From NCBI RefSeq assembly GCF_039535235.1, contig NZ_BAAAWU010000001.1:1674001-1738000 (forward strand): a stretch of DNA of 64,000 nucleotides, read 5' to 3'. The translations under genes and the position numbers were made by a program. The DNA is from Streptomyces roseoviridis (GTDB taxonomy: Bacteria; Actinomycetota; Actinomycetes; Streptomycetales; Streptomycetaceae). Under the pieces are notes generated by a model. It made no database searches. It was not told the DNA's origin and saw only the letters and a program-made list of their open reading frames with translations. Positions 52,354 through 62,371 of this stretch are shown piece by piece (position 1 is the stretch's first letter; each line of letters opens with the position of its first letter).

Positions 52354-54978
52354 ATGAACAACCCCACGAACGGCGGGCGTCGCGGACGCCACCGCCGTCG
52401 CAGGACCGCCACCGCCCTGCTGCTCGGTGTGCCCGCCACCGTCGTGCCGTACCTCCTGTTCGCGCAGGACGACTCCCGGGCCGCGACGGTCGACGGCAGC
52501 GCCTACTACCGACTGGTCTCCGTGCGCAGCGGCAAGGTGCTGGACGTCAACGCCTTCTCCACCGCCGACGGCACCCGCATCCAGCAGTGGACCGACCAGA
52601 ACACCGCCAACCAGCAGTGGCGACTGAGGCCCACCGGCGACGGCCACTACGAGCTGGTGAACCGCAACAGCGGCAAAGTGCTCGGCATAGCGGGCGATGC
52701 GACCGCACAGTCGGCTGCCGCCGAACAGCAGACCGACAGCTCCTCCGCCTCCCAGGAGTGGCGGATCGACGCCGTCAGCGGTTCCGACGCCGTCACGTTC
52801 ACCTCCCGCCGGAGCGGCCAGGTCCTGGACGTCTCCGGGGCCTCCACGGCCGACGGCGCGGCGGTCGTCCAGTACCGCGGCCACGGCGGCACCAACCAGC
52901 AGTGGAGGCTGGTGAGGACGGACGGGGCCCCGGCCACCGGGACCGGACCGTACGTGTGGAAGAACGCCCAGGTGGTGGGCGGTGGTTACGTCACCGGTCT
53001 GGTGTTCAACCCACGGGAGAGGGGCCTGCTGTACGCGCGTACCGACATGGGCGGCGCCTACCGCTGGGACGCCGCGGCCGAGCAGTGGATCCCGCTGACC
53101 GACTGGATCGGCGAGAAGGACTGGAACCTGCTGGGCATCGACGCGCTGGCCACCGATCCCGTCGACCCCGACCGGCTCTACCTCGCGGCCGGCACCTACA
53201 CCAACGAGTGGGCCGGCAACGGCGCGATCCTGCGCTCGACCGACCGGGGCCGCACCTTCCGGCGCACCGACCTGCCGTTCAAGCTGGGCGGCAACGAGGA
53301 CGGCCGCGGGGCGGGCGAGCGGCTCGTGATCGACCCGTCCGACAACCGCACCCTGCTCCTCGGCACCCGCAAGAACGGCCTGTGGCGCAGCACCGACAGC
53401 GGGACGACGTGGCAGCAGGTCTCCTCGTTCCCCGTCAAGGACGGCGCGGGCAGCGGCGCGGGCATCTCCTTCGTGACGTACGGCCCGGCCGGCAGCCGCA
53501 CGGTGTACGTCGGCGTCGCCGACAGGTCCACCTCCCTCTACCGCTCCACCGACGGCGGCGGCACCTGGCAGGCCGTCCCCGGACAGCCCACCGGACAGTA
53601 CCCGCAGCACGGCGTCCTCTCCGGCGACGGCTCGCTCTACCTGACGTACACCGACGCCCTCGGACCCAACGGCGTGACGGCCGGCTCCGTGTGGAAGTAC
53701 ACGCCGGGCCGTGCGACCTGGAAGAACGTCTCCCCCTCCCAGGGCGGCTACGGGTTCTCCGGCCTGGCCGTCGACCCGCGCAGGCCGTCCACGGTGATGG
53801 TCACCACCCTCGACCGCTGGTGGCCCGAGGACGAGATCTACCGCACCACCGACGGCGGCACGACCTGGCAGGCGCTGGCGGACCGGTCGGTGCGCGACGC
53901 CTCCGCCGCTCCCTACGTCGGCACCCACACCGGGCACTGGATGACCGCCCTGGCCATCGACCCCTTCGACTCCGGGCACGTGCTGTACGGCACGGGCAAC
54001 GGCATCTGGCGCAGCGAGGACGCCCACGCCACCGACAGCGGTGGCACCAGCCACTGGGCGGCCGGGGCGCGGGGCCTGGAGGAGACCGCGCTGATGGACG
54101 CCGTCGCCCCGCCCGGCGGCGCCGCCGTCGTGACGGCCATGGGCGACCAGGGCGGTTTCCGTCACGACGACCTGACCAAGGTGCCCGCCGGGCGGCTGGA
54201 CAACCCGATGATGACCAACAGCACCGACATCGACTTCGCCCAGTCCGCGCCCGCGGTCATGGTCCGCGTCGGCCGGGGCGGGGCGCAGGACGGCGCCTAC
54301 TCCACCGACGGCGGCACCAGCTGGAAGGGCTTCGCGTCCGAGCCGGTGCCCGCCGCCCGGGACGGCCGTGTCGCGCTCGCCGCCGACGGCTCGACGATCG
54401 TGTGGACCCAGGCGGGCCAGGTTCCGTACCGGTCGACCGACAAGGGGGCGAGCTGGTCGCGGGTCGGTGGTCTGGGCTCCGACGCCGTGGTCGTCGCCGA
54501 CCGCTCCTCGGCCCGGACGTTCTACTCCCTGTCCGGCGGTACGCTGCACGCCTCCACGGACGGCGGGGCGACCTTCACCGCCCGCGCCACGAACCTGCCC
54601 GCCGGTCGGCTCACGGCCGTGCCCGGCGTCGCCGGCCACCTGTGGATCGCCGGCGGGAACGGGGGGCTGCTGCACTCCACTGACGGCGGCCGCACCTTCG
54701 CGCGGCTCACCACGGTACGGTCCGCCTCCGCCCTCGGCTTCGGAAGGGCCGCCCCCGGCGCCTCCTACCAGGCCCTGTACCTGATCGGCACCGTCAACGA
54801 CGTCACCGGCGTCCACCGCTCCACCGACAAGGGCGCCACCTGGCTCCGGGTCAACGACGACGCCCACCAGTGGGGCGGCATCGGCGGCACCGGCGTCGTC
54901 ACCGGCGACCCCGACACCTTCGGCCGTGTGTACGTCGGCACGAACGGGCGCGGGCTGCAGTACGGCGACCCGTCCTGA
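52354..54978 (+). CDS. Secreted GH74 xyloglucanase with ricin-type domain
   Basis: 874 residues. A Tat-like signal (RRGRHRRRRTATALLLG) precedes an N-terminal ricin/CBM13-type trefoil (about 46-195; ANQQWRL, SQEWRI, TNQQWRL). A full GH74 domain follows (about 198-874), with two seven-bladed propellers of Asp-box repeats (STDRGRTF, STDSGTTW, STDGGGTW, TTDGGTTW and others). Catalytic aspartates are expected in LYARTDMGGAYRW and LAIDPFDSGHVLYGTGNGIW. It degrades xyloglucan. Having the ricin domain in front is less usual than a C-terminal CBM2. ATG at 52354 after AAGGAGAAA. Co-transcribed with the GH10-GH62 gene. Confidence 0.92.
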   Translation: MNNPTNGGRRGRHRRRRTATALLLGVPATVVPYLLFAQDDSRAATVDGSAYYRLVSVRSGKVLDVNAFSTADGTRIQQWTDQNTANQQWRLRPTGDGHYELVNRNSGKVLGIAGDATAQSAAAEQQTDSSSASQEWRIDAVSGSDAVTFTSRRSGQVLDVSGASTADGAAVVQYRGHGGTNQQWRLVRTDGAPATGTGPYVWKNAQVVGGGYVTGLVFNPRERGLLYARTDMGGAYRWDAAAEQWIPLTDWIGEKDWNLLGIDALATDPVDPDRLYLAAGTYTNEWAGNGAILRSTDRGRTFRRTDLPFKLGGNEDGRGAGERLVIDPSDNRTLLLGTRKNGLWRSTDSGTTWQQVSSFPVKDGAGSGAGISFVTYGPAGSRTVYVGVADRSTSLYRSTDGGGTWQAVPGQPTGQYPQHGVLSGDGSLYLTYTDALGPNGVTAGSVWKYTPGRATWKNVSPSQGGYGFSGLAVDPRRPSTVMVTTLDRWWPEDEIYRTTDGGTTWQALADRSVRDASAAPYVGTHTGHWMTALAIDPFDSGHVLYGTGNGIWRSEDAHATDSGGTSHWAAGARGLEETALMDAVAPPGGAAVVTAMGDQGGFRHDDLTKVPAGRLDNPMMTNSTDIDFAQSAPAVMVRVGRGGAQDGAYSTDGGTSWKGFASEPVPAARDGRVALAADGSTIVWTQAGQVPYRSTDKGASWSRVGGLGSDAVVVADRSSARTFYSLSGGTLHASTDGGATFTARATNLPAGRLTAVPGVAGHLWIAGGNGGLLHSTDGGRTFARLTTVRSASALGFGRAAPGASYQALYLIGTVNDVTGVHRSTDKGATWLRVNDDAHQWGGIGGTGVVTGDPDTFGRVYVGTNGRGLQYGDPS

Positions 54979-55036
54979 CCCCGGGACCGGGGCAGACGTA
55001 CGTGTGACGCCCCGGCGAGCGTGCCGTACGCGAGGG

Positions 55037-55083
55037 AAGGCCGCCCTCCTGACCGGTGGACACCTGGTCGGAGGGCGGTCTTC
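55037..55083. terminator. Terminator between GH74 and amylase genes
   Basis: AAGGCCGCCCTCC (55037-55049) pairs with GGAGGGCGGTCTT (55070-55082), extended inward by GACC (55051-55054)/GGTC (55066-55069). It serves two convergent genes. Confidence 0.7.
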
Positions 55084-55149
55084 CGCCGCGGCGGCCTCAC
55101 CACGGATCGCCCGGCCGGCGGTGGCCCGTGTGCGGACGCCGCGCGAAGG

Positions 55150-57213
55150 TCAGGTGCGCCAGGTGTCGTTCAGCGTGGTCCTGCCGTCGGCGGGAACCGT
55201 GGCCGTACGGTTGGCGCCGCCCTCCCAGGTGACGTTGCCCGAGGCGTCCTTGCGGATGTACTTGTACGCGAAGGACGTGCCGGCGGGCAGCTTCACGTCG
55301 AGTTTCCACACCGGGTAGGCGGCGGGGTCGAGCTTGAGGGCGGCGGCGGGCGCCCAGTTGCCGAGGGCCGGGTGGTCGCCGACGACGTAGATGTCCTGGC
55401 CGGGGACGGTGGTGGCGGTGACCGCGAAGGAGGCGCCGGGCTCGGTCTGCTGGACGCCGCAGGGGTTGCCCGTGCCGACGGTGCCGTTCCTGACCGTGAC
55501 GTCGCCGGTGCCGAGGGCGTAGTCGGCGCCGTTGTTGCTGTCCCAGGCGCCGGAGCCGTTGGTGAAGGCCGCCTTGAGGCCGGTGGCGGAGCCGAGGGTG
55601 ACGGTCGTCTTCACCCAGCCCGTGCACGCGCTCTCCATGGCCACACCGGGTGAGGCCGTCCAGGCGCCGCCCGTGGGGGCGTAGTGGAGGTGGTGGGCGG
55701 ACCAGTTCCTGTCGGTGCCGTAGTAGACGGTGGCCGTGTTGTCGCCCGGCTCGTCGCCGAGCTTCGCGCCGATGTGGAGGGCGACGGCGTCGTGGGCGCC
55801 GATGGTGGCGGTGAACCTGCCGTCCGTACCGACGGTGTACGTGGTGCCGGTGCAGCCGCCGCCGGTGGTCGGGTCGCCGTGCTGGACGTCGCAGTAGGTA
55901 CCGGCCGGAAGCGAGGTCTGGAACGTCTGGGTGAGCGCCCCGGCCTCGTGGTTGACGGCGACGAACGCCTTGCTGCCGCGGCCGAAGGCGATGGCGTTGT
56001 TGCCGTTGTCCCACCAATGGGTGAGACCGGTGCCCTCGGAGACGTTGCGGAGGGCCACCATGTTGGCGATCTGGCGCCAGGCGTGCTGGCAGGTCCAGCC
56101 GTCGCGGTGACAGGCGTTGACGTTGCCGCCGTTGGGGGCGCCGGCGTCGCGGTCGGTGAACTCGTAGCCGGAGTGGACGGACGGGGTGCCGTAGGGGTGG
56201 GCGAGCATGAGGACGTGCGCGAGTGTGTAGCGGGCGCCGTCGCGGTAGCTCAGGCTGGAGCCGTTGCGTTCGGTGTCGTGGTTGGCGACCATGGTGCCGC
56301 TCCGGCCGGAGGGCAGGTAGCCCCACGCCTCGCCGAAGTTCTTGAGGTAGGACAGCTTCTCGCCGGTCAGGACGCGTTTGAGGTCGGTGGTGTAGCGGAA
56401 CTCCTGTACGTCGCCGGTGGCCACGTACTCGCTGGGTGAGACGGCCTCGCCCGCGCCGTGGATGGCCTCCTGCATCCAGTGGACGCCCGGATCGGTGAGC
56501 TTGTCGCGGATGGCGGCGAGGTCGGTGGCGGGCACGTGCTTGACGGCGTCCATGCGGAAGCCGTCGACGCCCAGCGACAGCAGGTCGTTGAGGTAGCCGG
56601 CGATCCTGCCGCGGACGTGGTCGCTGCCGGTGTCGAGGTCGGCCAGCGAGGGCTGTCCGGTTTCGCCGAGTTCGCAGTGCTGGACGTTGTAGCGGTCGGT
56701 GTAGTTGCTGCCGATGGGGCGGCGGCAGGTGTGGAAGTCGACGTCCGCATAGGTGCCGGGGTAGGTGTACTTGCCGTACGGCGTGCCGGCGGTGCCGGTG
56801 CCCGAGCCGGACGTCATGTGGTTGAGCACGGCGTCGACGACGACCTTGACCCCCGCGCCGTGGCAGGTGTCGACCATGTTCGTGAAGGCGGTGCGGTCGC
56901 CGAGCGGGCCCTGGATCTTGTAGCTGACCGGCTGGTAGGCGGTCCACCAGGGGCTGCCCTGGATGCGCTCCTGCGGCGGAGAGACCTGCACGTACCCGTA
57001 GCCCTTGGGGCCGAGGGTGCGCGTGCACTCGCGGGCGATCGAGTCGAAGTTCCACTCGAACAGCACGGCGGTGACCTTCTTGTCACCGTTGGCGGTCGGC
57101 GCGGCCACCGCCGGCTGGGCGGACGCGGTGAGGGCGGTGGTCAGGCCCAGGATCAGGCCGACGCCCGCCAGAGCGGCGGGGATTCGTCTTAAGGCAGGTG
57201 AGGTCCGGCTCAT
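55150..57213 (-). CDS. Secreted alpha-amylase, GH13 with CBM25 and CBM20
   Basis: 687 residues. Signal peptide 1-37, GH13 catalytic barrel about 45-400 with DAVLNHM, nucleophile Asp222 in [10 protein letters not shown], acid Glu249 in WMQEAIHG and Asp313 in VANHDTER. An Aamy_C beta domain ends about 480. A CBM25 starch-binding domain follows (about 490-580: [20 protein letters not shown]), then a C-terminal CBM20 (about 590-687: [20 protein letters not shown], as [13 protein letters not shown]). It degrades raw starch outside the cell. ATG at 57213. A promoter with TTGACC-17-TAACTT overlaps MalR-like repeats upstream. Convergent with the xyloglucanase gene. Confidence 0.94.
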   Translation of the reverse strand: MSRTSPALRRIPAALAGVGLILGLTTALTASAQPAVAAPTANGDKKVTAVLFEWNFDSIARECTRTLGPKGYGYVQVSPPQERIQGSPWWTAYQPVSYKIQGPLGDRTAFTNMVDTCHGAGVKVVVDAVLNHMTSGSGTGTAGTPYGKYTYPGTYADVDFHTCRRPIGSNYTDRYNVQHCELGETGQPSLADLDTGSDHVRGRIAGYLNDLLSLGVDGFRMDAVKHVPATDLAAIRDKLTDPGVHWMQEAIHGAGEAVSPSEYVATGDVQEFRYTTDLKRVLTGEKLSYLKNFGEAWGYLPSGRSGTMVANHDTERNGSSLSYRDGARYTLAHVLMLAHPYGTPSVHSGYEFTDRDAGAPNGGNVNACHRDGWTCQHAWRQIANMVALRNVSEGTGLTHWWDNGNNAIAFGRGSKAFVAVNHEAGALTQTFQTSLPAGTYCDVQHGDPTTGGGCTGTTYTVGTDGRFTATIGAHDAVALHIGAKLGDEPGDNTATVYYGTDRNWSAHHLHYAPTGGAWTASPGVAMESACTGWVKTTVTLGSATGLKAAFTNGSGAWDSNNGADYALGTGDVTVRNGTVGTGNPCGVQQTEPGASFAVTATTVPGQDIYVVGDHPALGNWAPAAALKLDPAAYPVWKLDVKLPAGTSFAYKYIRKDASGNVTWEGGANRTATVPADGRTTLNDTWRT

Positions 57214-57277
57214 ACGGCGGCTCCCGAAGGGGTGGGGGTGGGGATATGAGTCGCGGAGGTTACGGGTGCCACGCTCC

Positions 57278-57341
57278 GCAAAACGTTGCTGTAACTTTCG
57301 GCAAGCGGTTGAAAGTTAGAGCGCTCCCCGTGGTCGGTCAA
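57278..57341 (-). promoter_or_regulatory. Amylase promoter with overlapping operator
   Basis: Leftward -35 TTGACC (57341-57336), 17-bp spacer and -10 TAACTT (57318-57313). Overlapping the start region is the inverted repeat AACTTTC-(10)-GAAAGTT (57292-57317), plus GCAAAACGTTGC (57278-57289). This placement fits repression by a LacI-type maltose regulator (MalR), as known for Streptomyces amylases. Confidence 0.55.
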
Positions 57342-58019
57342 GACCTTCTGCACGATCGCCGCGCCCGCCGTCATGGCGGCAGAACCCCTGGCGCCGCACC
57401 TCGAAGTGACGTCCGGCGCGCGGCCGCCGCGAGAAGGCCGTCGGGCTCCCGGGACGTTCGTGTCCGTCGTGGAGGAGCAAAATGCCCGGTCAGCAGCCGA
57501 CTTGCGGGCGGTTCCGTACAGCGCCTTGAGCGTCTCGCGGACGCGCAGGGACTCGGCACCCGTCGCCTCCGGGGCGGATGCGGTGTTCACAAGTTTCCTT
57601 TCCTCCGCGGTCCGCCCCGCACAGGATCGGCGGCGGGACGGCATCGCCCCGCCGAGCACGACGGGCCGTGCCCCCAGCCTGGGGCCCCGGGGGCGCCGCC
57701 GGCCATCCGGCGATCGACGGGTGCACTCCCGCCGAGTGACTGGAAAAGCCGATCCGCGGTACGACCAGAGGAACCCAGCGCTGACGAGGCGTCCGTCCAG
57801 GCCGGCAGCCCAGTGGTCCGAGCATGCGGCCGCGCGGCTGGCACCCACCCAGGAGGGCGCGCCGGGAACGCCGGCCCGCGCGCTGTCAACCGGTGCCGTT
57901 GGGCGGGCTCCGTCGTCGACGCGAAGCCCTACGGGCGCACCGGACACCTCGCCCGGCTCACGGAAACGTCACCACCGACGCACATCACGCCCACTCGACA
58001 AAACCGCAGGTCAGCGGCC
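57342..58019. other. Long intergenic region upstream of the amylase gene
   Basis: 678 bp. The only coding-like piece is a leftward frame starting GTG at 57590 after GGAAAGGAAAC, reading VNTASAPEATGAESLRVRET with proper GC3 for about 30 codons before losing it. This looks like the decayed 5' end of a gene. The rest shows no gene, tRNA or strong repeat. Confidence 0.4.
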
Positions 58020-59339
58020 CTACTTCACCGGCTCCAGGATCGCCACGCACTCCACGTGGTGCGTCATCGGAAACAGGTCGAACGCCCGCAGCGTCCGCAC
58101 CCGGTACCCGCCCTCGCGGAAGTACGCCAGGTCGCGGGCCAGGGCCGCCGGGTCGCAGGCGACGTAGGCGATGCGGCGGGCGGAGAGGGCGGAGAGGTGG
58201 CGGACCGTGTCCTTGCCGGCGCCGGCGCGCGGGGGGTCGAGGACGATGAGGTCGACGTCGGTGATGCCCGTGCGCGGGAGGACCGACTCGACCTTGCCCT
58301 GCTCGATGCGGACCCGCGGGAAGTCGGCCAGGTTGTGGCGGGCGTCCTCCACCGCGCGCTTGCCGGACTCGATGCCGAGGACGGCGCCCTGGTCGCCCAG
58401 GCGGTCGGCGAGGGCGCCCGCGAAGAGGCCGACGCCGCAGTAGAGGTCCAGGGCGGTCTCGCCCTTGCGGGGCAGCAGGCCCTGCATGACGGCCGTCACC
58501 AGGGTGTCGGCGGCCTTCGGGTGGACCTGCCAGAAGCCGCCGTTGCCGACCCGGTGGGTGCGGCCGTCGGCGCGCTCGCGGACGAAGGGGCGGCCGTGGA
58601 CGCGGTGGACCCCGCCGTCCTTCTCCTCGACCCGCAGCACGGAGACCGGCTTGTCCAGCTCGACGAGCGGCAGCCGCGCCCCGGGCCGGGGGGTGAGGAT
58701 CACCTGGCGGTCCTGGGAGCCCGTGGCCGCGACGGCCTCGATCGACGCCATGCCCTCCCAGGCGCGCTGCTCGATGCCGAGCTCCGAGACGCCCTCGGCC
58801 GCGATCATGCAGTGGTCGATGACCTCGACCTCGTGCGAGCGGTGCTTGCGGAGCCCGGCGCGGCCCTCGGCGTCGACCGCGTACTGCACGCGGGTGCGCC
58901 ACTGCGGCACCTGGCCCGCGGGCAGCTTGTCGCCCTCGGCCGGCACGACGGTGCCGTCCCAGCCGGCCTCCTCGGGGGTGAGGCCCGCGAGCCGCTTGAG
59001 CTGCTCGGCGATGACCTCGCCCTTGAGGCGGCGCTGAGCACCCGGCTTGGCGTGCTGCCAGTCGCAGCCGCCGCACTTGCCGGGACCCGCGAAGGGGCAC
59101 GGCGCCTCGATGCGGTCCTTGGACGCCTCCAGGATCTCGACGGCGTCGGCGCGCAGGAAGCGGGAGGTCTCCTCGCCCTCGGTGACCCGGACGCGGACGC
59201 GCTCGCCCGGCAGCGCGTGGCGGACGAAGAGGACCCGCCCGCCTTCCGTGCGGGCGATGCAGTGACCGCCGTGGGCCACGGGGCCGACCTCGACCTCGTA
59301 CTCCTCCCCGACCAGCGACGAAACAGGGGTGTTCTGCAT
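58020..59339 (-). CDS. TrmA/RumA-family RNA 5-methyluridine methyltransferase
   Basis: 439 residues. An N-terminal TRAM domain (about 12-72: EYEVEVGPVAHGGHCIART) precedes iron-sulfur cysteines in APCPFAGPGKCGGCDWQH. The SAM domain shows ALDLYCGVGLFAGALADRL, LIVLDPPRAGAG and the catalytic cysteine VACDPAALARDLAYF. It methylates C5 of uridine in 23S rRNA or tRNA. ATG at 59339. It lies downstream of the KimA-like permease on the same strand (75-bp gap). Confidence 0.9.
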   Translation of the reverse strand: MQNTPVSSLVGEEYEVEVGPVAHGGHCIARTEGGRVLFVRHALPGERVRVRVTEGEETSRFLRADAVEILEASKDRIEAPCPFAGPGKCGGCDWQHAKPGAQRRLKGEVIAEQLKRLAGLTPEEAGWDGTVVPAEGDKLPAGQVPQWRTRVQYAVDAEGRAGLRKHRSHEVEVIDHCMIAAEGVSELGIEQRAWEGMASIEAVAATGSQDRQVILTPRPGARLPLVELDKPVSVLRVEEKDGGVHRVHGRPFVRERADGRTHRVGNGGFWQVHPKAADTLVTAVMQGLLPRKGETALDLYCGVGLFAGALADRLGDQGAVLGIESGKRAVEDARHNLADFPRVRIEQGKVESVLPRTGITDVDLIVLDPPRAGAGKDTVRHLSALSARRIAYVACDPAALARDLAYFREGGYRVRTLRAFDLFPMTHHVECVAILEPVK

Positions 59340-59414
59340 GATCGGGGGCTCCAGACAGAGAAAGAACGAGCGAAGAGGGGAGACTGGGGGCTGCTTCCAC
59401 AGCAGCCCACCAGT

Positions 59415-61466
59415 CTAGTTGTTCTTTCCGGCCGGTTCCCGCTGCCCCTTCTCCACCGGCCCGCGGCGCACGGAGCCCGGCGCGTTCCACTCCTGGCGCT
59501 TCCTCTCGCGCTTCTTCGCGACCTCGGAGGAGCGGAGCTGGTACGGCACGGAGGTCACCATCACACCCGGCGTGAACAGCAGCCGGCCCTTGAGGCGCAG
59601 GGCGCTCTGGTTGTGCAGGAAGTGCTCGTACCAGTGACCGACCACGTACTCGGGGATGTACACCGAGACGGCGTCCCTGGGGCTCTCCTTGCGGAGGTTC
59701 TTCACGTACTCGATGACCGGCCGGGTGATCTCCCGGTACGGCGAGTCGAGGATCTTCAGCGGCACGTTGATGCCGCGCCGCTCCCACTCCGCCTTGAGGG
59801 CCCTGGTCTCGGCCGGGTCGACGTTGACGGTGAGCGCCTCCAGCTCGTGGGCGTGCATCAGCTTGGCGTAGGCGAGGGCGCGCAGGGTCGGCTTGTGCAG
59901 CTTGGAGACCAGGACGACCGATCGGACCCGGGACGGGCGGACGTACTCGTCGGGGCGCTCCTCGGCGGCGGCGATCTCCGCGGCCACCGAGTCGTAGTGC
60001 TTACGGATCGCGGTCATCGTCACGTAGAAGATCACCATGCCGAGCAGCGCGACCCAGGCGCCGTGGGTGAACTTGGTGGCGAGGACGACGACCAGGACGA
60101 GACCGGTGAAGAAGGCGCCGAAGGTGTTGATCGCGCGGGAGCGGATCATGCGGCGGCGCTTCGCCGGGTCGCGCTCGGTCGCGAGGTGCCGGTTCCAGTG
60201 CCGGACCATGCCGATCTGGCTGAGGGTGAAGGAGACGAAGACGCCGACGATGTAGAGCTGGATGAGCTTGGTCGAGTCGGCTCCGTAGACCCACACCAGG
60301 AGGGCGGCGGCGCCGGCGAGCAGCACGATGCCGTTGGAGAAGGCGAGACGGTCGCCGCGGGTGTGCAGCTGGCGGGGCAGGTAGCGGTCCTGGGCGAGGA
60401 TCGAGCCGAGCAGCGGGAAGCCGTTGTACGCGGTGTTCGCGGCCAGGAAGAGGACGAGCGCGGTGGCCGCGGCCAGCAGGACGAAGAAGAAGGTGTGCTC
60501 GCCGAAGACGGCGGCGGCGACCTGCGAGATGACCGGGTCCTGGACGTAGTCCTCGCCGACCGGCTTGCCGTTGAGCAGCAGGTCGTGGGCGGGCTTCTCG
60601 GCCATCCGGACGTCGGTGGCGGTGGCCAGGAAGATGATGCCGCAGAACATGGTGACGGCCAGGCCGCCCATGAGCGCGAGGGTGGTGGCGGCGTTCTTCG
60701 ACTTCGGCTTGCGGAAGGCGGGGACGCCGTTGGAGATGGCCTCGACGCCGGTGAGGGCGGCACAGCCGGAGGAGAAGGCGCGCAGCAGCAGGAAGATCAG
60801 CGCGAAGCCGGCCAGGCCCTGGTGCTCGGGCTTGATCTCGAAGTCGGCGGTGGGCGCCCGCATGGTCTCGTCCAGGACGATGCCGCGCCAGGCACCCCAG
60901 ATGATCATCGCGAAGACGCCGAAGACGAAGACGTACGTCGGGATGGCGAAGAGACCGCCGGACTCCTTCACCCCGCGCAGGTTCATGACGGTGAGCAGCA
61001 CGATCACCGCGATGGCCGAGAAGACCTTGTGCTCCACGACGAACGGCACGGCGGAGCCGAGGTTCTCGATGCCGGAGGAGATGGAGACGGCGACGGTGAG
61101 GACGTAGTCGACGAGCAGCGCGCTGGCGACGGTGAGTCCGGCCTTGGGGCCGAGGTTGGTGTTGGCGACCTCGTAGTCGCCGCCGCCGCTCGGGTAGGCG
61201 TGGACGTTCTGCCGGTAGGAGGCGACGACCGTGAACATCAGGACGACGACGGCCAGCGCGATCCAGGGGCTGAAGTGGTACGCCGACAGGCCCGCGACGG
61301 ACAGGACGAGGAGGACCTCGCCCGGCGCGTACGCCACCGAGGACAGCGGGTCGGAGGCGAAGACGGGGAGGGCGATGCGCTTCGGCAGGAGGGTCTCGCC
61401 GAGCTTGTCGCTGCGCAGGGCCCGTCCGATGAGGATCCGTTTGGGCACGTCGGTCAGTTTGGACAC
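59415..61466 (-). CDS. KimA-like potassium permease (APC family)
   Basis: 683 residues. About 12 membrane segments (about 35-475) are followed by a 200-residue cytoplasmic domain. KRIALPVFASDPLSSVAYAP and NVHAYPSGGGDYEVANTNLG match KimA/YdaO proteins, KUP-like K+/H+ symporters of the APC superfamily. The C-terminal domain (VLVSKLHKPTLRALAYAKLM and ALTVNVDPAETRALKAEW) has the universal-stress-like fold of KimA. GTG at 61466 (MSKLTDVPKRILIG) is preferred to the longer frame. It is divergent from two TrkA-type genes, which makes a potassium role likely; in Bacillus KimA is controlled by c-di-AMP. Confidence 0.85.
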   Translation of the reverse strand: MSKLTDVPKRILIGRALRSDKLGETLLPKRIALPVFASDPLSSVAYAPGEVLLVLSVAGLSAYHFSPWIALAVVVLMFTVVASYRQNVHAYPSGGGDYEVANTNLGPKAGLTVASALLVDYVLTVAVSISSGIENLGSAVPFVVEHKVFSAIAVIVLLTVMNLRGVKESGGLFAIPTYVFVFGVFAMIIWGAWRGIVLDETMRAPTADFEIKPEHQGLAGFALIFLLLRAFSSGCAALTGVEAISNGVPAFRKPKSKNAATTLALMGGLAVTMFCGIIFLATATDVRMAEKPAHDLLLNGKPVGEDYVQDPVISQVAAAVFGEHTFFFVLLAAATALVLFLAANTAYNGFPLLGSILAQDRYLPRQLHTRGDRLAFSNGIVLLAGAAALLVWVYGADSTKLIQLYIVGVFVSFTLSQIGMVRHWNRHLATERDPAKRRRMIRSRAINTFGAFFTGLVLVVVLATKFTHGAWVALLGMVIFYVTMTAIRKHYDSVAAEIAAAEERPDEYVRPSRVRSVVLVSKLHKPTLRALAYAKLMHAHELEALTVNVDPAETRALKAEWERRGINVPLKILDSPYREITRPVIEYVKNLRKESPRDAVSVYIPEYVVGHWYEHFLHNQSALRLKGRLLFTPGVMVTSVPYQLRSSEVAKKRERKRQEWNAPGSVRRGPVEKGQREPAGKNN

Positions 61467-61702
61467 AACAGAGGATCGTAAGCGTTCGAAAAGCGCCACG
61501 CTGACCGGCACCCCCGATCCGCACGGAATCTCCCTGGTTACCACCTCGGATGCGGTCCCGGCCACTGTTGCCGCATAAGCTCGGACCGGGCAGCGCGATG
61601 GTGACGCTGCCCGCCACGGCCCGGGCGAATCGGGCGAGGAAAGTTGTGAGCAGGGTGTTTTCGCAGGTCAGCAAGACGATCAGGAGTGCGGGGTAAGGGG
61701 AC

Positions 61703-62371
61703 GTGCACATCGTCATCATGGGCTGCGGGCGAGTGGGAGCCGCTCTCGCGCAGACCCTGGAACAGCAGGGGCACACGGTCGCGGTCGTGGACCAGGACCC
61801 GACCGCTTTCCGCCGTCTGGGCTCGGGCTTCGGCGGGCGCCGGGTCACGGGCGTGGGCTTCGACCAGGACACGCTGCGTGAGGCGGGGATCGAGGAGGCC
61901 GGTGCGTTCGCCGCGGTGAGCAGCGGTGACAACTCCAACATCATCGCGGCGCGGGTCGCGCGGGAGATGTTCGGCATCGAGAACGTGGCCGCCCGCATCT
62001 ACGACCCCCGGCGTGCCGAGGTCTACCAGCGTCTGGGCATTCCGACGGTGGCGACGGTCCGCTGGACCGCCGACCAGATGCTGCGGCGGCTGCTGCCGTC
62101 GGGCGCGGAGCCGCTGTGGCGCGACCCGAGCGGCGGCGTGCAGCTGGCCGAGGTGCACACCTCTCCGGCGTGGATCGGCCACAAGGTGAGCCGGCTCCAG
62201 GAGGAGACCGGGGTGCGGGTGGCGTTCCTCACCCGCCTGGGCGAGGCGGTCCTGCCGACTTCGCAGACGGTGCTTCAGGAGGGTGACCTCGTCCACGTGA
62301 TGATGCGGACGGACGAGATCGCCAAGGTCGAGGCGGCCTTCGCCGAGGGTCCCGAGGAGGGCGGTCACTGA
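61703..62371 (+). CDS. TrkA-type RCK protein, first of a pair
   Basis: 222 residues. Rossmann RCK_N domain with VIMGCGRVGAALAQTLEQQG and VVDQDPTAF (NAD/ATP site), AAVSSGDNSNIIAARVAREM, and a C-terminal RCK_C domain (about 140-215). It gates or regulates a potassium transporter. The GTG start at 61703 follows AAGGGGAC. Its stop shares one base with the ATG of the second TrkA gene (TGATG). The KimA-like gene is divergent 236 bp away. Confidence 0.9.
   Translation: MHIVIMGCGRVGAALAQTLEQQGHTVAVVDQDPTAFRRLGSGFGGRRVTGVGFDQDTLREAGIEEAGAFAAVSSGDNSNIIAARVAREMFGIENVAARIYDPRRAEVYQRLGIPTVATVRWTADQMLRRLLPSGAEPLWRDPSGGVQLAEVHTSPAWIGHKVSRLQEETGVRVAFLTRLGEAVLPTSQTVLQEGDLVHVMMRTDEIAKVEAAFAEGPEEGGH

Noticed and set aside
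57198..61481. An open frame of 1427 codons on the plus strand
   Set aside because: Antisense to the TrmA-type and KimA-like genes and full of reversed Leu/Asp/His repeats; not protein-like.
61467..61702. A c-di-AMP (ydaO-type) riboswitch between the KimA-like and TrkA genes
   Set aside because: None of the conserved riboswitch sequence could be traced in the 236 bp, although KimA regulation by c-di-AMP makes it attractive.
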